Source: Paenibacillus piscarius (GTDB lineage Bacteria > Bacillota > Bacilli > Paenibacillales > Paenibacillaceae). Taken from it: a stretch of 64,000 nt of DNA. Numbering within the stretch: the stretch's first letter is position 1; each line of letters begins with the position of its first letter. A program made the position numbers and the translations under genes. The stretch spans positions 58,136-122,135 of the forward strand of contig NZ_JAIEUI010000022.1 of the NCBI RefSeq assembly GCF_022234545.1, written 5' to 3'. A model generated the notes under the pieces. The model was given only the letters and a program-made list of their open reading frames with translations. It was not told where the DNA came from and made no database searches. This document shows, piece after piece, positions 43,267-51,899 of the stretch.

Positions 43267-44505
43267 ATGAGTACACAGACCAGACAAATCGCCGAGGGCA
43301 TCCATTGGGTAGGCAAAATAGACAACCGCGAAGTGCCGTTCCACCGCCTGATTCTCGCCAAGGGCACGACCTATAATTCCTATCTCCTCAAAACCGGCAA
43401 GCCGACCGTAATCGATACGGTGGATATGGAATTCGGCCGCGAATATGCCGAGTGTCTTGGCGGAATGATCGACCTCATGGATATCCATTATATCGTTATT
43501 AACCATACCGAGCCTGACCACTCCGGCGGACTTGCGGCACTGGCGGCGCAGGCTCTGAATGCTACGATTGTCTGCACCGAGATTGCGGTGCCGGAGCTGC
43601 AGGAGATGTATAAGCTGCACAGCCGCAACTTCCTGGTGGTCAAGGACGGAGACACCCTGGACATCGGCGGCAAAACACTGCTGTTCAAAGAAACCCCGTA
43701 CCTGCACACTGCGGAGACGATGATTACCTATTGCATCGAGGACCAGATCCTGTTCCCGTGCGATATCTTCAGTACCCATGTGGCCGTCAATGAGCTGTTC
43801 AGCGATGAAGCAGGCTTCGATATCACGGAAGATTTCAAAGGCTACTATGCTGCGATCATCCATCCGCACAGAAGATATGTCAGAACCCTGCTGGAAGCGG
43901 TGAAGGAGCTGAACATCCGCATGATTGCGCCTTCCCACGGATTCCTGATCCGCGAGGACATCGCTAAGTTTATCGGAATCTATGCCACGATGAGCCGCGA
44001 GACCACCCAAGGCAAGAAGGCGGCAATTGTCTACACTTCACTCAAGAACAGCACGAAGAAGATGGCGGGTATCATCCAGAATTGCCTGCAGGAGAACAAT
44101 ATTGAGACTGAGGTCTGGAATGCAGATAAAAGCAGCCTGGAGGACATTCTGCACAGCATTGAATCGGCAGACGCTGTCTTCATCGGCAGCTCCACGAAGT
44201 ATGCGGATATGATCGGCAAGCTGGAGGATGTGCTGAAAGGCATGCAGGGCATGAATCTGGAGGGCAAGCTGGCGACCGCCTTCGGCTCCTACGGCTGGAG
44301 CGGGGAAGCGATCGAAGTCATTCAGGATTATCTGAATGCAACCAATATGACTGTGCAGAGCACCTCAGAGGTCATCAAATCGACAGGCATGACCCATGTG
44401 GAATTCCCGGTACGGGTGAGATTCTCTCCCAGAGAGCCAGAGAAGGTCCAGAAGATTAAGAATGCCACGGAATTTGTCTCGGATCTGCTGCTCAGTTCAA
44501 TCTAG
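43267..44505 (+). CDS. Flavodiiron protein (FprA-type A flavoprotein)
   Basis: A 412-residue cytoplasmic enzyme. The metallo-beta-lactamase-like domain (1-240) carries all ligands for the di-iron site: H80, E82, D84 and H85 in INHTEPDHSGG, H147 in YLHTAE, D166 in FPCDIF and H224 in PSHGF. The flavodoxin domain (about 248-405) binds FMN (YTSLKNSTKKMA; GSYGWSGEA). Such proteins reduce nitric oxide to N2O or oxygen to water. The start is ATG 43267 behind ATTGGAGG. An earlier in-frame start at 43219 lacks a ribosome site. It heads a set with rubredoxin reductase and rubredoxin, its electron donors. A half-conserved FNR-like TTGAT-N4-ATC lies at about 43179. Confidence 0.94.
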   Translation: MSTQTRQIAEGIHWVGKIDNREVPFHRLILAKGTTYNSYLLKTGKPTVIDTVDMEFGREYAECLGGMIDLMDIHYIVINHTEPDHSGGLAALAAQALNATIVCTEIAVPELQEMYKLHSRNFLVVKDGDTLDIGGKTLLFKETPYLHTAETMITYCIEDQILFPCDIFSTHVAVNELFSDEAGFDITEDFKGYYAAIIHPHRRYVRTLLEAVKELNIRMIAPSHGFLIREDIAKFIGIYATMSRETTQGKKAAIVYTSLKNSTKKMAGIIQNCLQENNIETEVWNADKSSLEDILHSIESADAVFIGSSTKYADMIGKLEDVLKGMQGMNLEGKLATAFGSYGWSGEAIEVIQDYLNATNMTVQSTSEVIKSTGMTHVEFPVRVRFSPREPEKVQKIKNATEFVSDLLLSSI

Positions 44506-44520
44506 GAGGAGGAAGCTCAT

Positions 44521-45732
44521 ATGACGAAGCATTACGTAATTGTCGGCGGCGGGGTATCCGCTGTTCATGCTGCCAAAGCCATCCGTGACCAGGACGCAGA
44601 AGCGGATATAACGATCTTCGGGGAAGAGAGCGGGCTGCCGTACAACCGGATCAAGCTGACCAAGGGCCTGTTCACCGATCTGCATAGCGAGAAGGTGCTG
44701 ATCAAGAAGGAGAAGTGGTATTGCGACAACCGTATCACCGTGCAGTCGTCCACCCGCATTGTGTCTATCCACCCGCAGCATCAGACGGTAGAGACAGAGA
44801 GCGGCCAGTGTGTGGAATACCATAAGCTGCTGCTCTGCATGGGGGCGAAGAACCGCGCATTACCTGTGGAAGGCGCCCGGCTGGCCAATGTGCATACCCT
44901 CCGGGAGCTGGCCGACGCTGACCGGCTGAAGGACAGCCTTCAGGAAGGGAGCCGCATTGCCGTCATCGGCGGTGGCGTGCAGGGGCTGGAGACCGCCTGG
45001 GCGCTTCAAGAAGCGGGCTATCACGTTACCGTAATTGAAGCTGCTCCTTCCTTGATGGGCAGACAGCTCGACCCTCATTCGTCCAAGCAGCTGCAGGAGA
45101 CCTTGAAGCAAGCCGGGGTGAAGGTGATGACGCAGGCAGGTGTGGTGTCCATAGAGGGGACAGAGGTTGTCACCGGAGTTACGCTGAATAACGGTGTAAG
45201 CTTCCCCTGTGACCATGTGGTCTATTCCATCGGTATCGTGCCCAACACGGCACTTGTCCAAGATACTCCGCTTGAAGTCCGCAATGGTATTGTGGTGAAT
45301 GAATACCTGCAGACCAGCGACCCGAACATCTATGCAGCCGGTGATGTCGCTGAGATGAACGGGCATGTGGAAGGCCTATGGGGCGGAGCGATGGAGCAGG
45401 GCAAGATTGCAGGCTGCAATATGGCGGAGGAGCGGACCGTGTACCGCAAGGCGGTTCCGGTGACGCTGTTCAATGCCTTCGGCATTTCCTTATTCTCCAT
45501 TGGCAACGTAGATGAACGGTACTGTGATGAGACCGTATGCGGGGAAGAGAATGGAGCGTATACGCGGATTTTTGTGAAGGATCAGGTCATTATTGGGGCA
45601 TTGTCATGGCAGGGGGCTGCGGCTTCGCTGGCTTACAAGGCAGCAATTGAGCAAGGAGCCCGGTTAAGCGGAAGTGCTGACGGCAAGAGTATTGAAGAGA
45701 TTATGACTGAGACACAGGCCGTATTAATTTAG
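44521..45732 (+). CDS. NAD(P)H:rubredoxin oxidoreductase-like FAD enzyme
   Basis: A 403-residue pyridine-nucleotide disulfide oxidoreductase-like flavoprotein without redox-active cysteines. FAD binding is shown by YVIVGGGVSAVHAA at the N-terminus and the second motif YAAGDVAEMNG (about 275). NAD(P)H binding is shown by AVIGGGVQGLETA (about 150). It belongs to the NorW/rubredoxin reductase/NirB-like group that passes electrons from NAD(P)H to rubredoxin. It lies 15 bp after the flavodiiron gene behind TAGGAGGAGG and 26 bp before rubredoxin, so the three form one electron chain. Nitrite reductase-type function is unlikely because the siroheme part is missing. Confidence 0.9.
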   Translation: MTKHYVIVGGGVSAVHAAKAIRDQDAEADITIFGEESGLPYNRIKLTKGLFTDLHSEKVLIKKEKWYCDNRITVQSSTRIVSIHPQHQTVETESGQCVEYHKLLLCMGAKNRALPVEGARLANVHTLRELADADRLKDSLQEGSRIAVIGGGVQGLETAWALQEAGYHVTVIEAAPSLMGRQLDPHSSKQLQETLKQAGVKVMTQAGVVSIEGTEVVTGVTLNNGVSFPCDHVVYSIGIVPNTALVQDTPLEVRNGIVVNEYLQTSDPNIYAAGDVAEMNGHVEGLWGGAMEQGKIAGCNMAEERTVYRKAVPVTLFNAFGISLFSIGNVDERYCDETVCGEENGAYTRIFVKDQVIIGALSWQGAAASLAYKAAIEQGARLSGSADGKSIEEIMTETQAVLI

Positions 45733-45758
45733 TTAACTTATAATAGGAGCTGATTACG

Positions 45759-45941
45759 ATGAAAAAATATATCTGTACCCCTTGCGGTTACATCTACAAC
45801 CCGGCGGTAGGCGATCCAGATGAGGATGTAGCAGCCGGAACGGCGTTCGAGGATCTGCCCGAGGACTGGGTCTGCCCGGTCTGCGGCGAGGACACCAGCC
45901 ATTTCGTCCCTATAGAAGAAAAGAACTCAATTGCTCACTAG
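45759..45941 (+). CDS. Rubredoxin
   Basis: A 60-residue one-iron electron carrier. The four iron ligands are C6 and C9 in ICTPCGY and C39 and C42 in VCPVCGED, with the usual YIYNPAVGDPD and AGTAFEDLPEDW between them. The length is slightly above the usual 52-54 because of a C-terminal tail (PIEEKNSIAH). It is placed between its reductase and the Crp/Fnr gene and should deliver electrons to the flavodiiron protein. AATAGGAGCTG is its ribosome site. Confidence 0.97.
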   Translation: MKKYICTPCGYIYNPAVGDPDEDVAAGTAFEDLPEDWVCPVCGEDTSHFVPIEEKNSIAH

Positions 45942-45981
45942 AGTCACACGGCTCCACATTTCAGATTACAGGGGGAACGGT

Positions 45982-46692
45982 ATGAAAGAGCACTCCTGCC
46001 AGCACGCCGCAGAACCTTGTACACGCAAGGTACCGATTTTTGCCGCGCTGACCGATGAGGATCTTACCCGGATCAGCGCGATGATCAAGCACCGCAAGTT
46101 CACCAAGGGGCAGTCTCTAATTATCGAGGGGGCGCCGTCGGACACGCTGTACATTATTCAACAGGGACACGTGAAGCTGTCCAAAATGACCCCGGAAGGC
46201 AAGGAGCAGATCCTGCACATTCTGACGAACGGGGATTTCTTCGGGGAACTCAGCATCTTCAACAGCGATGAGCTTAGCAACTTCAGTGCGTATGCACTGA
46301 AAGACACGAATATCTGCATGCTGACCCGCAGCGATATGGAGCAGTTAATGACCGAGAACCCTGACATCTCCCTGCGCTTGCTCAAAAGTGTCACCAAACG
46401 TCTCGCCCACACGGAGAATCTGGCCCAGAGTCTGGCGACCAAGGACCCGGAAATCCGGATCGCGTATATGATCATGGAGCTGAGCGACAAATACGGCAAG
46501 CCGCGCGGCGGACGCGTTCACATTGACCTGCCGCTGTCCCGCGAAGAGCTGGCCAGCTATGTCGGGGTAACCCGGGAGACGATCAGCCGGAAATTCTCCA
46601 GATTCGAGGACTCCGGCCTGATCAAGCTGATCGGCAACAAGCAGATGGTGGTTATGGATCCGGCCGGCGTGGAGAAATATATGGGCTTTTAG
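45982..46692 (+). CDS. Crp/Fnr-family transcriptional regulator with N-terminal cysteines
   Basis: A 236-residue regulator. It has a cyclic-nucleotide-binding-like beta barrel (about 20-130), a long dimer helix and a C-terminal winged helix with the recognition segment SREELASYVGVTRETISRKF. ATG at 45982 follows ACAGGGGGAACGG. Two cysteines lie at the very N-terminus (C6, C13) and one in the barrel at C112 (TNICMLT), roughly where FNR carries its cluster ligands. The residues expected for cAMP binding are not obvious. It is 40 bp after rubredoxin and likely controls this NO/O2-defence set, sensing oxygen, NO or redox state. The sensing mode is inferred. Confidence 0.9.
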   Translation: MKEHSCQHAAEPCTRKVPIFAALTDEDLTRISAMIKHRKFTKGQSLIIEGAPSDTLYIIQQGHVKLSKMTPEGKEQILHILTNGDFFGELSIFNSDELSNFSAYALKDTNICMLTRSDMEQLMTENPDISLRLLKSVTKRLAHTENLAQSLATKDPEIRIAYMIMELSDKYGKPRGGRVHIDLPLSREELASYVGVTRETISRKFSRFEDSGLIKLIGNKQMVVMDPAGVEKYMGF

Positions 46693-46705
46693 ATGATTTA
46701 CAATA

Positions 46706-46744
46706 GCGGTATTCCTGTCATTATATGACGGGGATGCCGTTTTT
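46706..46744 (+). terminator. Terminator after the Crp/Fnr gene
   Basis: GCGGTATTCCTGTCAT (from 46706) pairs with ATGACGGGGATGCCGT (to 46740) through G-C, A-T and several G-T pairs, followed by TTTTT. Confidence 0.88.
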
Positions 46745-46850
46745 ACGTGGATCGGTCATTAATCCCCCCGCTCCTGACACCTTACAAATACCTGACGCAT
46801 ATTGTATGGTTATAAGCCCAACAGGCGGCAAAGGGAAAGGAAGTGGAAGG

Positions 46851-47945
46851 ATGGCAGCGCGGATATTAAGATATTTTGCAGGCGGGAATACGGCTCTTGG
46901 CTTCTACAATTTGTTTGAATCGAATCTTCAGGGACTGCGGCGGATCTTCATTTTGAAAGGCGGTCCCGGCACCGGCAAATCCTCCTTGATGAAAGCAATC
47001 GGCGCGGAGTGGGCGGAGCGGGGATACGATATTGAGCTGATTCATTGTTCCTCCGATAAGGATTCCATTGACGGAGTCATTATTCCGGCGCTGGGCGCGG
47101 GCATTGTGGACGGGACTGCGCCTCATGTAATTGAGCCTAAGGCCCCCGGTGCAGTTGAGGAATATGTAAACCTGGGCGAAGCGTGGGACTCGGCGGCACT
47201 GATCAGCCAACGGAAGATCATTGAGGAGATGAACCGGAAGGTTGCGGGGGCCTATGCTGAAGCGTACAGCGGATTTGCGGAAGCTCTGAACATACATGAC
47301 GAATGGGAAAAGCTCTACTTCGGGCATATGGACTTCGGCAAGGCGGATCAATTAACAGCCGGGATGCTGGAAAAGCTGTTTGGTGACACACAGCAGCTTC
47401 AGAAGAGTGCTGACGTGAAGCACCGGTTTCTCGGCGCAGCAACACCTTCGGGGGCGGTGGATTTTGTGCCTAATCTGACCGAAGGGCTGTCCAGACGATT
47501 CTTCCTCAAGGGCCGGGCCGGAACAGGCAAATCCACCCTGCTCAAGAAAATAGCCGCCGAGGCGGAGCAGAGAGGCTTCGATACGGAAATCTATCATTGC
47601 GGATTTGATCCACATAGTCTGGATATGGTCATTGTGCGTGAGCTTGATTTTGCAATCTTTGACAGCACCAGCCCGCATGAATATTACCCGGAGCGGGAGG
47701 GGGACGTAATCATCGATACGTATGAAGCAATTGTTGCCCCGGGAACGGATGAGCGTCTTGCCGGACCGCTGGAGGAAGTAAGCGCACAATATAAGGCCAC
47801 CATGAAAGAGGCGATAGCCGCGCTGGCAGAGGCCAAGGTGCACCGGGATGACCTGGAGAAAATTTATGTTACGGCGATGGATTTCAGCGTGGTAGATGCG
47901 GCCAGGAAGCGGATTTCTGCCGAATTGGCAAGTATGCAGGATTAG
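46851..47945 (+). CDS. Double P-loop ATPase of the PRK06851 type
   Basis: A 364-residue cytoplasmic protein made of two similar halves, each with a P-loop: LKGGPGTGKSSLMK at about residue 37 and LKGRAGTGKSTLLK at about 222. After each comes the same pattern, IELIHCSSDKDSIDGVI and TEIYHCGFDPHSLDMVI, and then FDSTSPH or DGTAPHV. It is thus an internal duplication of an NTP-binding domain. Its role is not known. ATG at 46851 follows AAGGAAGTGGAAGG. An in-frame start at 46725 lies inside the previous terminator and is rejected. It stands alone, convergent with the AraC gene. Confidence 0.8.
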   Translation: MAARILRYFAGGNTALGFYNLFESNLQGLRRIFILKGGPGTGKSSLMKAIGAEWAERGYDIELIHCSSDKDSIDGVIIPALGAGIVDGTAPHVIEPKAPGAVEEYVNLGEAWDSAALISQRKIIEEMNRKVAGAYAEAYSGFAEALNIHDEWEKLYFGHMDFGKADQLTAGMLEKLFGDTQQLQKSADVKHRFLGAATPSGAVDFVPNLTEGLSRRFFLKGRAGTGKSTLLKKIAAEAEQRGFDTEIYHCGFDPHSLDMVIVRELDFAIFDSTSPHEYYPEREGDVIIDTYEAIVAPGTDERLAGPLEEVSAQYKATMKEAIAALAEAKVHRDDLEKIYVTAMDFSVVDAARKRISAELASMQD

Positions 47946-47971
47946 GATTTACTGCGAACCGAATCAGACTT

Positions 47972-48020
47972 GGGGCTTACCGGCGGAGAGAGTTGTCATC
48001 CGCTGAGTAAGCCCCTTTCA
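47972..48020. terminator. Bidirectional terminator between convergent genes
   Basis: GGGGCTTAC at 47972-47980 pairs perfectly with GTAAGCCCC at 48007-48015, followed by TTTCATTTT. An inner CGGCGG/CCGCTG adds weaker pairing. It serves the gene ending at 47945 and possibly the AraC gene ending at 48023. Confidence 0.8.
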
Positions 48021-48022
48021 TT

Positions 48023-48802
48023 TTAAAAAGTGTGATGCTCCTCCTGCTCCGAATACCGGTTGCGGTACTGCAGCGGCGTCATGGACATATGTTTCTTGAA
48101 CTGGCGGGTATAGTAGCTCTGATTGCAGAACCCGAGCAGTACAGAGATGTCCAGAATACGCAGGTCACTATGAATCAGAAAATAAGTAGAGTCCTCTATA
48201 CGGTTCCTCGTGATGTATTCGGAAATGGACAGGCCAACCTCCTGCTTAAACAAGCCGGACAAGTAATAAGGATGTACATTTACCTTGGCAGCCAGCTGTT
48301 CCAGCGTCAGCTCTGCGAACATCTCCTCATGAATATAAGAAATCGTCTTGTTCACAATAGAGTTATAGGCCGGCTTCTTCTCCTTGCGCAGCGTCCAGAA
48401 GAAGGAATGGAGCATTTCATATTCCAGCGTCTTTAAGGCTTCCACTTCGCCTGTTTCCTCAATCTGCCGGATAAAAATATCGCTTAAATTATAGGCATTC
48501 TCCGGATGGACGCCTCCGTTAATAATGGCGCGCGTGAACAGGGTGCAGGTGCAGATCAGCGAGTTCTTCAGGGAACGGACATGGCTGCGGGCCAGGGTGG
48601 CGCGTTCCTGCCGGTTGATCGCATCCAGCGCCTGGGCCGCCTCATCGAACAGCCCTTTGGACAGGGCCTGGAGCATTTTTTGCTCCGAATTGTAGGAAGG
48701 ATGCACATAGAACTGCTGCCTGTTTTTGACACGCTCTTCTATAAACTGTCTAATGATTTTTTTGGGAACGGTATTGACGGTAGGTTTAGCAGGATTTGCC
48801 AT
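48023..48802 (-). CDS. AraC-family transcriptional regulator
   Basis: A 259-residue regulator with a helical N-terminal domain (about 1-150) and a C-terminal AraC double helix-turn-helix (LEQLAAKVNVHPYYLSGLFK and ILDISVLLGFCNQSYYTRQF, then MTPLQYRNRY). The N-terminal part, with cysteines in ICTCTLFTR, is of the kind seen in one-component AraC regulators without a receiver domain. It is divergent from the phosphoesterase-ABC transporter operon at 48964 and probably controls it. The 161-bp gap holds a 7-bp inverted repeat (48850-48868) and a cre-like site (48898-48911). Confidence 0.9.
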   Translation of the reverse strand: MANPAKPTVNTVPKKIIRQFIEERVKNRQQFYVHPSYNSEQKMLQALSKGLFDEAAQALDAINRQERATLARSHVRSLKNSLICTCTLFTRAIINGGVHPENAYNLSDIFIRQIEETGEVEALKTLEYEMLHSFFWTLRKEKKPAYNSIVNKTISYIHEEMFAELTLEQLAAKVNVHPYYLSGLFKQEVGLSISEYITRNRIEDSTYFLIHSDLRILDISVLLGFCNQSYYTRQFKKHMSMTPLQYRNRYSEQEEHHTF

Positions 48803-48849
48803 AGGTTCACCTTTAATTTTTAATAAAAATCTTTATATTTTAACAGCAT

Positions 48850-48868
48850 TATAAGGCATAACCTTATA
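48850..48868. promoter_or_regulatory. Inverted repeat between the AraC gene and the phosphoesterase operon
   Basis: TATAAGG and CCTTATA are a perfect 7-bp inverted repeat around CATAA. The position fits an operator for the divergent genes. Confidence 0.4.
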
Positions 48869-48897
48869 GACTTCAATATGTAACACAGAGAGTAAAT

Positions 48898-48911
48898 TAA
48901 AAGCGTTTACA
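48898..48911. promoter_or_regulatory. Catabolite-response element (cre) before the phosphoesterase operon
   Basis: TAAAAGCGTTTACA matches TGWAANCGNTNWCA at every fixed position except the second. It lies 53 bp before the phosphoesterase start and suggests CcpA control, hence a carbon-source role for the operon. Confidence 0.65.
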
Positions 48912-48963
48912 AACCAGATGTGAAAAACTGCAAATTACTCTTACTGGGGGGAAGAGAACAACG

Positions 48964-49734
48964 ATGACGACTTATGAAATGGCTTCCTTTAATATCCGCC
49001 TCGACACTACGGCAGATGGAGAGAACCGTTGGGAGCTCCGTAAGCAGCACCTGCTGGACATGCTCCGGCATTACCGCTGGGACGTCTTCGGACTGCAGGA
49101 GGCACGGGGCAACCAGCTGAGGGACCTGGCCGCTCTTGAGGATTATGCGGTGGAAGGCATCAGCCGTGGTCATGATCCTGAAGATGAGCACAGTCCGGTC
49201 TTTTATAACCAATCGGTATTCACCAGAGAAGACGGAGGCACCTTCTGGCTGTCGGAGACACCGCAGACTCCTTCCAAGTCCTGGGGCTCGGATTGCAACC
49301 GGATCTGTACCTGGGTAAGGCTGAAGGACACCAGAAACGGGAAACGGATACATTTTATGAATACCCACCTGGACCATATCAGCGAAGAAGCCAGATACCG
49401 CGGTGCTCTGATGATTCTGGACTGGATTCGTACGCACGGCGGGGAGCTGCCGGTTGTACTGACAGGGGATTTTAATGCTTTGCCGGATGAGAGATGCTAC
49501 CGGGAGATTACAGCGCAGCTGAGGGATACCCGCAGAGCGGCCGATGCCCATTATGGCCCATGGGGGACATTCACCGGTTTCCGCTACGATATTCCATGGG
49601 ACGAGCTTACGGAAATCGATTATATTTTTACGGACAAGCAGGCGAAAGTACTGAAGACCCGGACGGTAACCGACAGCTTTGACCGGAGATACCCTTCGGA
49701 TCATTATCCTGTTACTGCCACTCTGGAAATCTAA
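48964..49734 (+). CDS. Endonuclease/exonuclease/phosphatase-family phosphoesterase
   Basis: A 256-residue metal-dependent phosphoesterase of the EEP (DNase I-like) fold. Motifs occur in order: ASFNIR, FGLQEA (metal-binding Glu), MNTHLDH, TGDFNALPD, EIDYIFTD and SDHYPVTA (catalytic His). There is no signal peptide, so it acts in the cytoplasm. Close relatives act on phosphodiesters or phosphorylated small molecules rather than DNA, but the substrate cannot be read from the sequence. It is the first gene before a binding protein, ATPase and permease. A phosphate-ester compound brought in by that transporter is the likely substrate. Confidence 0.87.
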   Translation: MTTYEMASFNIRLDTTADGENRWELRKQHLLDMLRHYRWDVFGLQEARGNQLRDLAALEDYAVEGISRGHDPEDEHSPVFYNQSVFTREDGGTFWLSETPQTPSKSWGSDCNRICTWVRLKDTRNGKRIHFMNTHLDHISEEARYRGALMILDWIRTHGGELPVVLTGDFNALPDERCYREITAQLRDTRRAADAHYGPWGTFTGFRYDIPWDELTEIDYIFTDKQAKVLKTRTVTDSFDRRYPSDHYPVTATLEI

Positions 49735-49762
49735 CCTATCCAATAAGGAGCGAAACTCAACG

Positions 49763-50863
49763 ATGATGATGAAAAAAATGATGCTCTCCGCTTTGACTTT
49801 ATCCATGGCACTTGTTGTATCCGCATGTGGCAGTAACTCGGGCGCAGGCGGCAATACGGACGCAGGAAGCGCAAACAGCAACGCTGCTAACTCAGGAAAC
49901 GATAAAAATGAGAAGCTGATTGTGTATACCAACGCCAACTCCGACGGGCGCGGGGACTGGCTGACCGCGAAAGCGAAGGAAGCGGGCTTCGATATTGAGA
50001 TTGTGGGAGCAGGCGGAGCCGATCTGACCAACCGTCTGATTGCCGAGAAGAACAATCCGGTAGCCGACGTTATTTACGGGCTGAACAACATGCTGTACGA
50101 GAGACTGAAGAGTGAGAAGGTGCTTACGCAGTACACCCCCTCCTGGGCTGCAGATGTGGAGGAAGGTCTGAACGACAAGGACGGATACTACCACGGGCTG
50201 ATCAAGCAGGCGATTCTGCTGGGATATAATCCGGAGATCATCACCCCTGACAAGGCACCTAAGGATTGGACGGATCTCTGGCAGAACAAGGAGTTCCACG
50301 GCAAGTATGAGGCTCCGACTGTCCTCGGACAAATTACGCCTCAGCTGGTAGTGGCCGGTATTCTTACGCGCTACACCGATGAGAGCGGAGAGATGGGCAT
50401 CTCCCAGCAGGGATGGGATGAGATCACCCAGATGTTCGATAACGGCGTTCCGGCCGTTGAAGGGGAAGACCCGTATGCCAACCTGGCCAGCGGCAAAACT
50501 CCGCTCATCACGGTAGTATCCGGTACGCTCAAGAATAAGACGGAGCAATACGGGGTGAAGGCAGGAACGGTTGCACCTGAGGTTGGCGTTCCGATGATTG
50601 TAGAGCATGCCGCGATTAATAATGGAACGAAGAAGCTGGAGACGGCGAAGCGTTTTGTAGACTGGATGGGTACGCCTGAGGTTCAGGGTGAATTCGCTGC
50701 ACAGTTCAGTGCAATGCCGGCCAATACCAAAGCGGTTGATAAGGCACCTGAGGAAGTTCAGAATCTGTATGCGGACCTAAAAGCCCAGCAGCTGGATTGG
50801 GGCTTCATCTCCGGCCATATTGAGCAATGGGTAGAGAAAATCGAGCTTGAGATCAAGAAGTAA
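49763..50863 (+). CDS. Extracellular solute-binding lipoprotein (Fbp/Afu-like)
   Basis: A 366-residue binding protein. The lipoprotein signal ends in LVVSACGSN with the lipid cysteine near residue 20, followed by a Gly/Asn/Ser tether. The mature part (LIVYTNANSDG..., RLIAEKNNPVADVIYGLNNM, EHAAINNGTKKLETAKRFVD) has the pattern of the iron(III)/thiamine/phosphonate/hexose-phosphate type of binding proteins. The tyrosine pair that coordinates ferric iron is not evident, which favours an anionic organic ligand. The start is ATG 49763 behind AAGGAG. It is followed by its ATPase 10 bp on. Confidence 0.87.
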   Translation: MMMKKMMLSALTLSMALVVSACGSNSGAGGNTDAGSANSNAANSGNDKNEKLIVYTNANSDGRGDWLTAKAKEAGFDIEIVGAGGADLTNRLIAEKNNPVADVIYGLNNMLYERLKSEKVLTQYTPSWAADVEEGLNDKDGYYHGLIKQAILLGYNPEIITPDKAPKDWTDLWQNKEFHGKYEAPTVLGQITPQLVVAGILTRYTDESGEMGISQQGWDEITQMFDNGVPAVEGEDPYANLASGKTPLITVVSGTLKNKTEQYGVKAGTVAPEVGVPMIVEHAAINNGTKKLETAKRFVDWMGTPEVQGEFAAQFSAMPANTKAVDKAPEEVQNLYADLKAQQLDWGFISGHIEQWVEKIELEIKK

Positions 50864-50873
50864 GGGGACAGAT

Positions 50874-51884
50874 ATGATCACATTCAAGGATATCCAGATT
50901 AAATTCGGCGATTTCCATGCCATCAAGAATCTGAACCTGAACATTCAGGAGGGTGAATTCTTCACCTTCCTGGGCCCTTCGGGCTGCGGCAAGACCACCA
51001 TTCTGCGCAGTCTGGTCGGCTTCATCCAGCCTACAGAGGGACAGATTCTGGTGAACGGCAAGGATGTAACGAATGTCTCGATCGAGAAGCGGGGAATCGG
51101 CATGGTGTTTCAGAGCTATGCCCTGTTCCCGACGCTGAACGTGTATGAGAATATCGAGTTTGGCCTGAAGGTTAAAAAGATACCCAAGGACGAAATCGAC
51201 CGGCAGGTCAAAGAGATCGCCGCCAAGGTCGATCTGAGCGATGAACAGCTGGCCAAGAAGGTGTCCGAGCTGTCCGGCGGACAGCAGCAGCGTGTAGCAA
51301 TCGCCAGAGCGCTTGTGCTCAAGCCAAGCATCCTTGCCCTGGATGAGCCGCTGTCCAATCTGGACGCCAAGCTGCGGGTCCAGCTCCGCAATGAGCTGAA
51401 GGAGCTGCAGAAGAAATTCGGCATTACCACGATTTATGTGACGCATGACCAGGAAGAAGCGCTGACGCTGTCCGACCGCATTGCCGTTTTCCATAAAGGC
51501 ACTGTCGAGCAGGTCGGTACACCGCGTGAAATATACAATCAATCCGCAACCGAATTCGTATGCAATTTCATCGGGGATATCAATTGGATCGACCCGTCCA
51601 TCATCGCGGGCAGCGATTTGAAGAGCAAGCTCGATCCGGGCAAGAAATCGTATATCCGCAATGAGAAGGTAAACCTCTCTCCCGAGGCTCAAAGACCGGG
51701 CACCGTGCAGCTTAAGGGCCGGATCATCGATCAGGAATTCTATGGCCTCTACACGAAGCATACGATCGAAATGGCCGGAGGCGGACTGTTAAAGACGGTG
51801 GAAACCGAAAGCGGTGCAGTGCAACCCGGGGTGGGGGAAGAAATCGATGTGTATATCAACCCTGCAGATATTCTTCAGTACTAG
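50874..51884 (+). CDS. ABC transporter ATP-binding protein (FbpC/PotA-like)
   Basis: A 336-residue ATPase with Walker A GPSGCGKTT, Q-loop MVFQSYALFP, signature LSGGQQQR, Walker B ILALDEPLSNLD and switch histidine in YVTHDQEEAL. A C-terminal regulatory beta-rich domain of about 100 residues (from about 238) is present, as in FbpC, PotA and PhnT. ATG at 50874 follows AAGGGGACAG. The gene lies between the binding protein and the fused permease, completing a full importer. The system type is used for ferric iron, thiamine, 2-aminoethylphosphonate, spermidine or hexose phosphate. Confidence 0.92.
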   Translation: MITFKDIQIKFGDFHAIKNLNLNIQEGEFFTFLGPSGCGKTTILRSLVGFIQPTEGQILVNGKDVTNVSIEKRGIGMVFQSYALFPTLNVYENIEFGLKVKKIPKDEIDRQVKEIAAKVDLSDEQLAKKVSELSGGQQQRVAIARALVLKPSILALDEPLSNLDAKLRVQLRNELKELQKKFGITTIYVTHDQEEALTLSDRIAVFHKGTVEQVGTPREIYNQSATEFVCNFIGDINWIDPSIIAGSDLKSKLDPGKKSYIRNEKVNLSPEAQRPGTVQLKGRIIDQEFYGLYTKHTIEMAGGGLLKTVETESGAVQPGVGEEIDVYINPADILQY

Positions 51885-51899
51885 AGGAGTGACATTCGA

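Noticed and set aside
48907..50055. 382-codon minus-strand frame opposite the phosphoesterase and binding protein
   Set aside because: It covers two real genes and their gap, including a cre site, and shows no domain or ribosome site.
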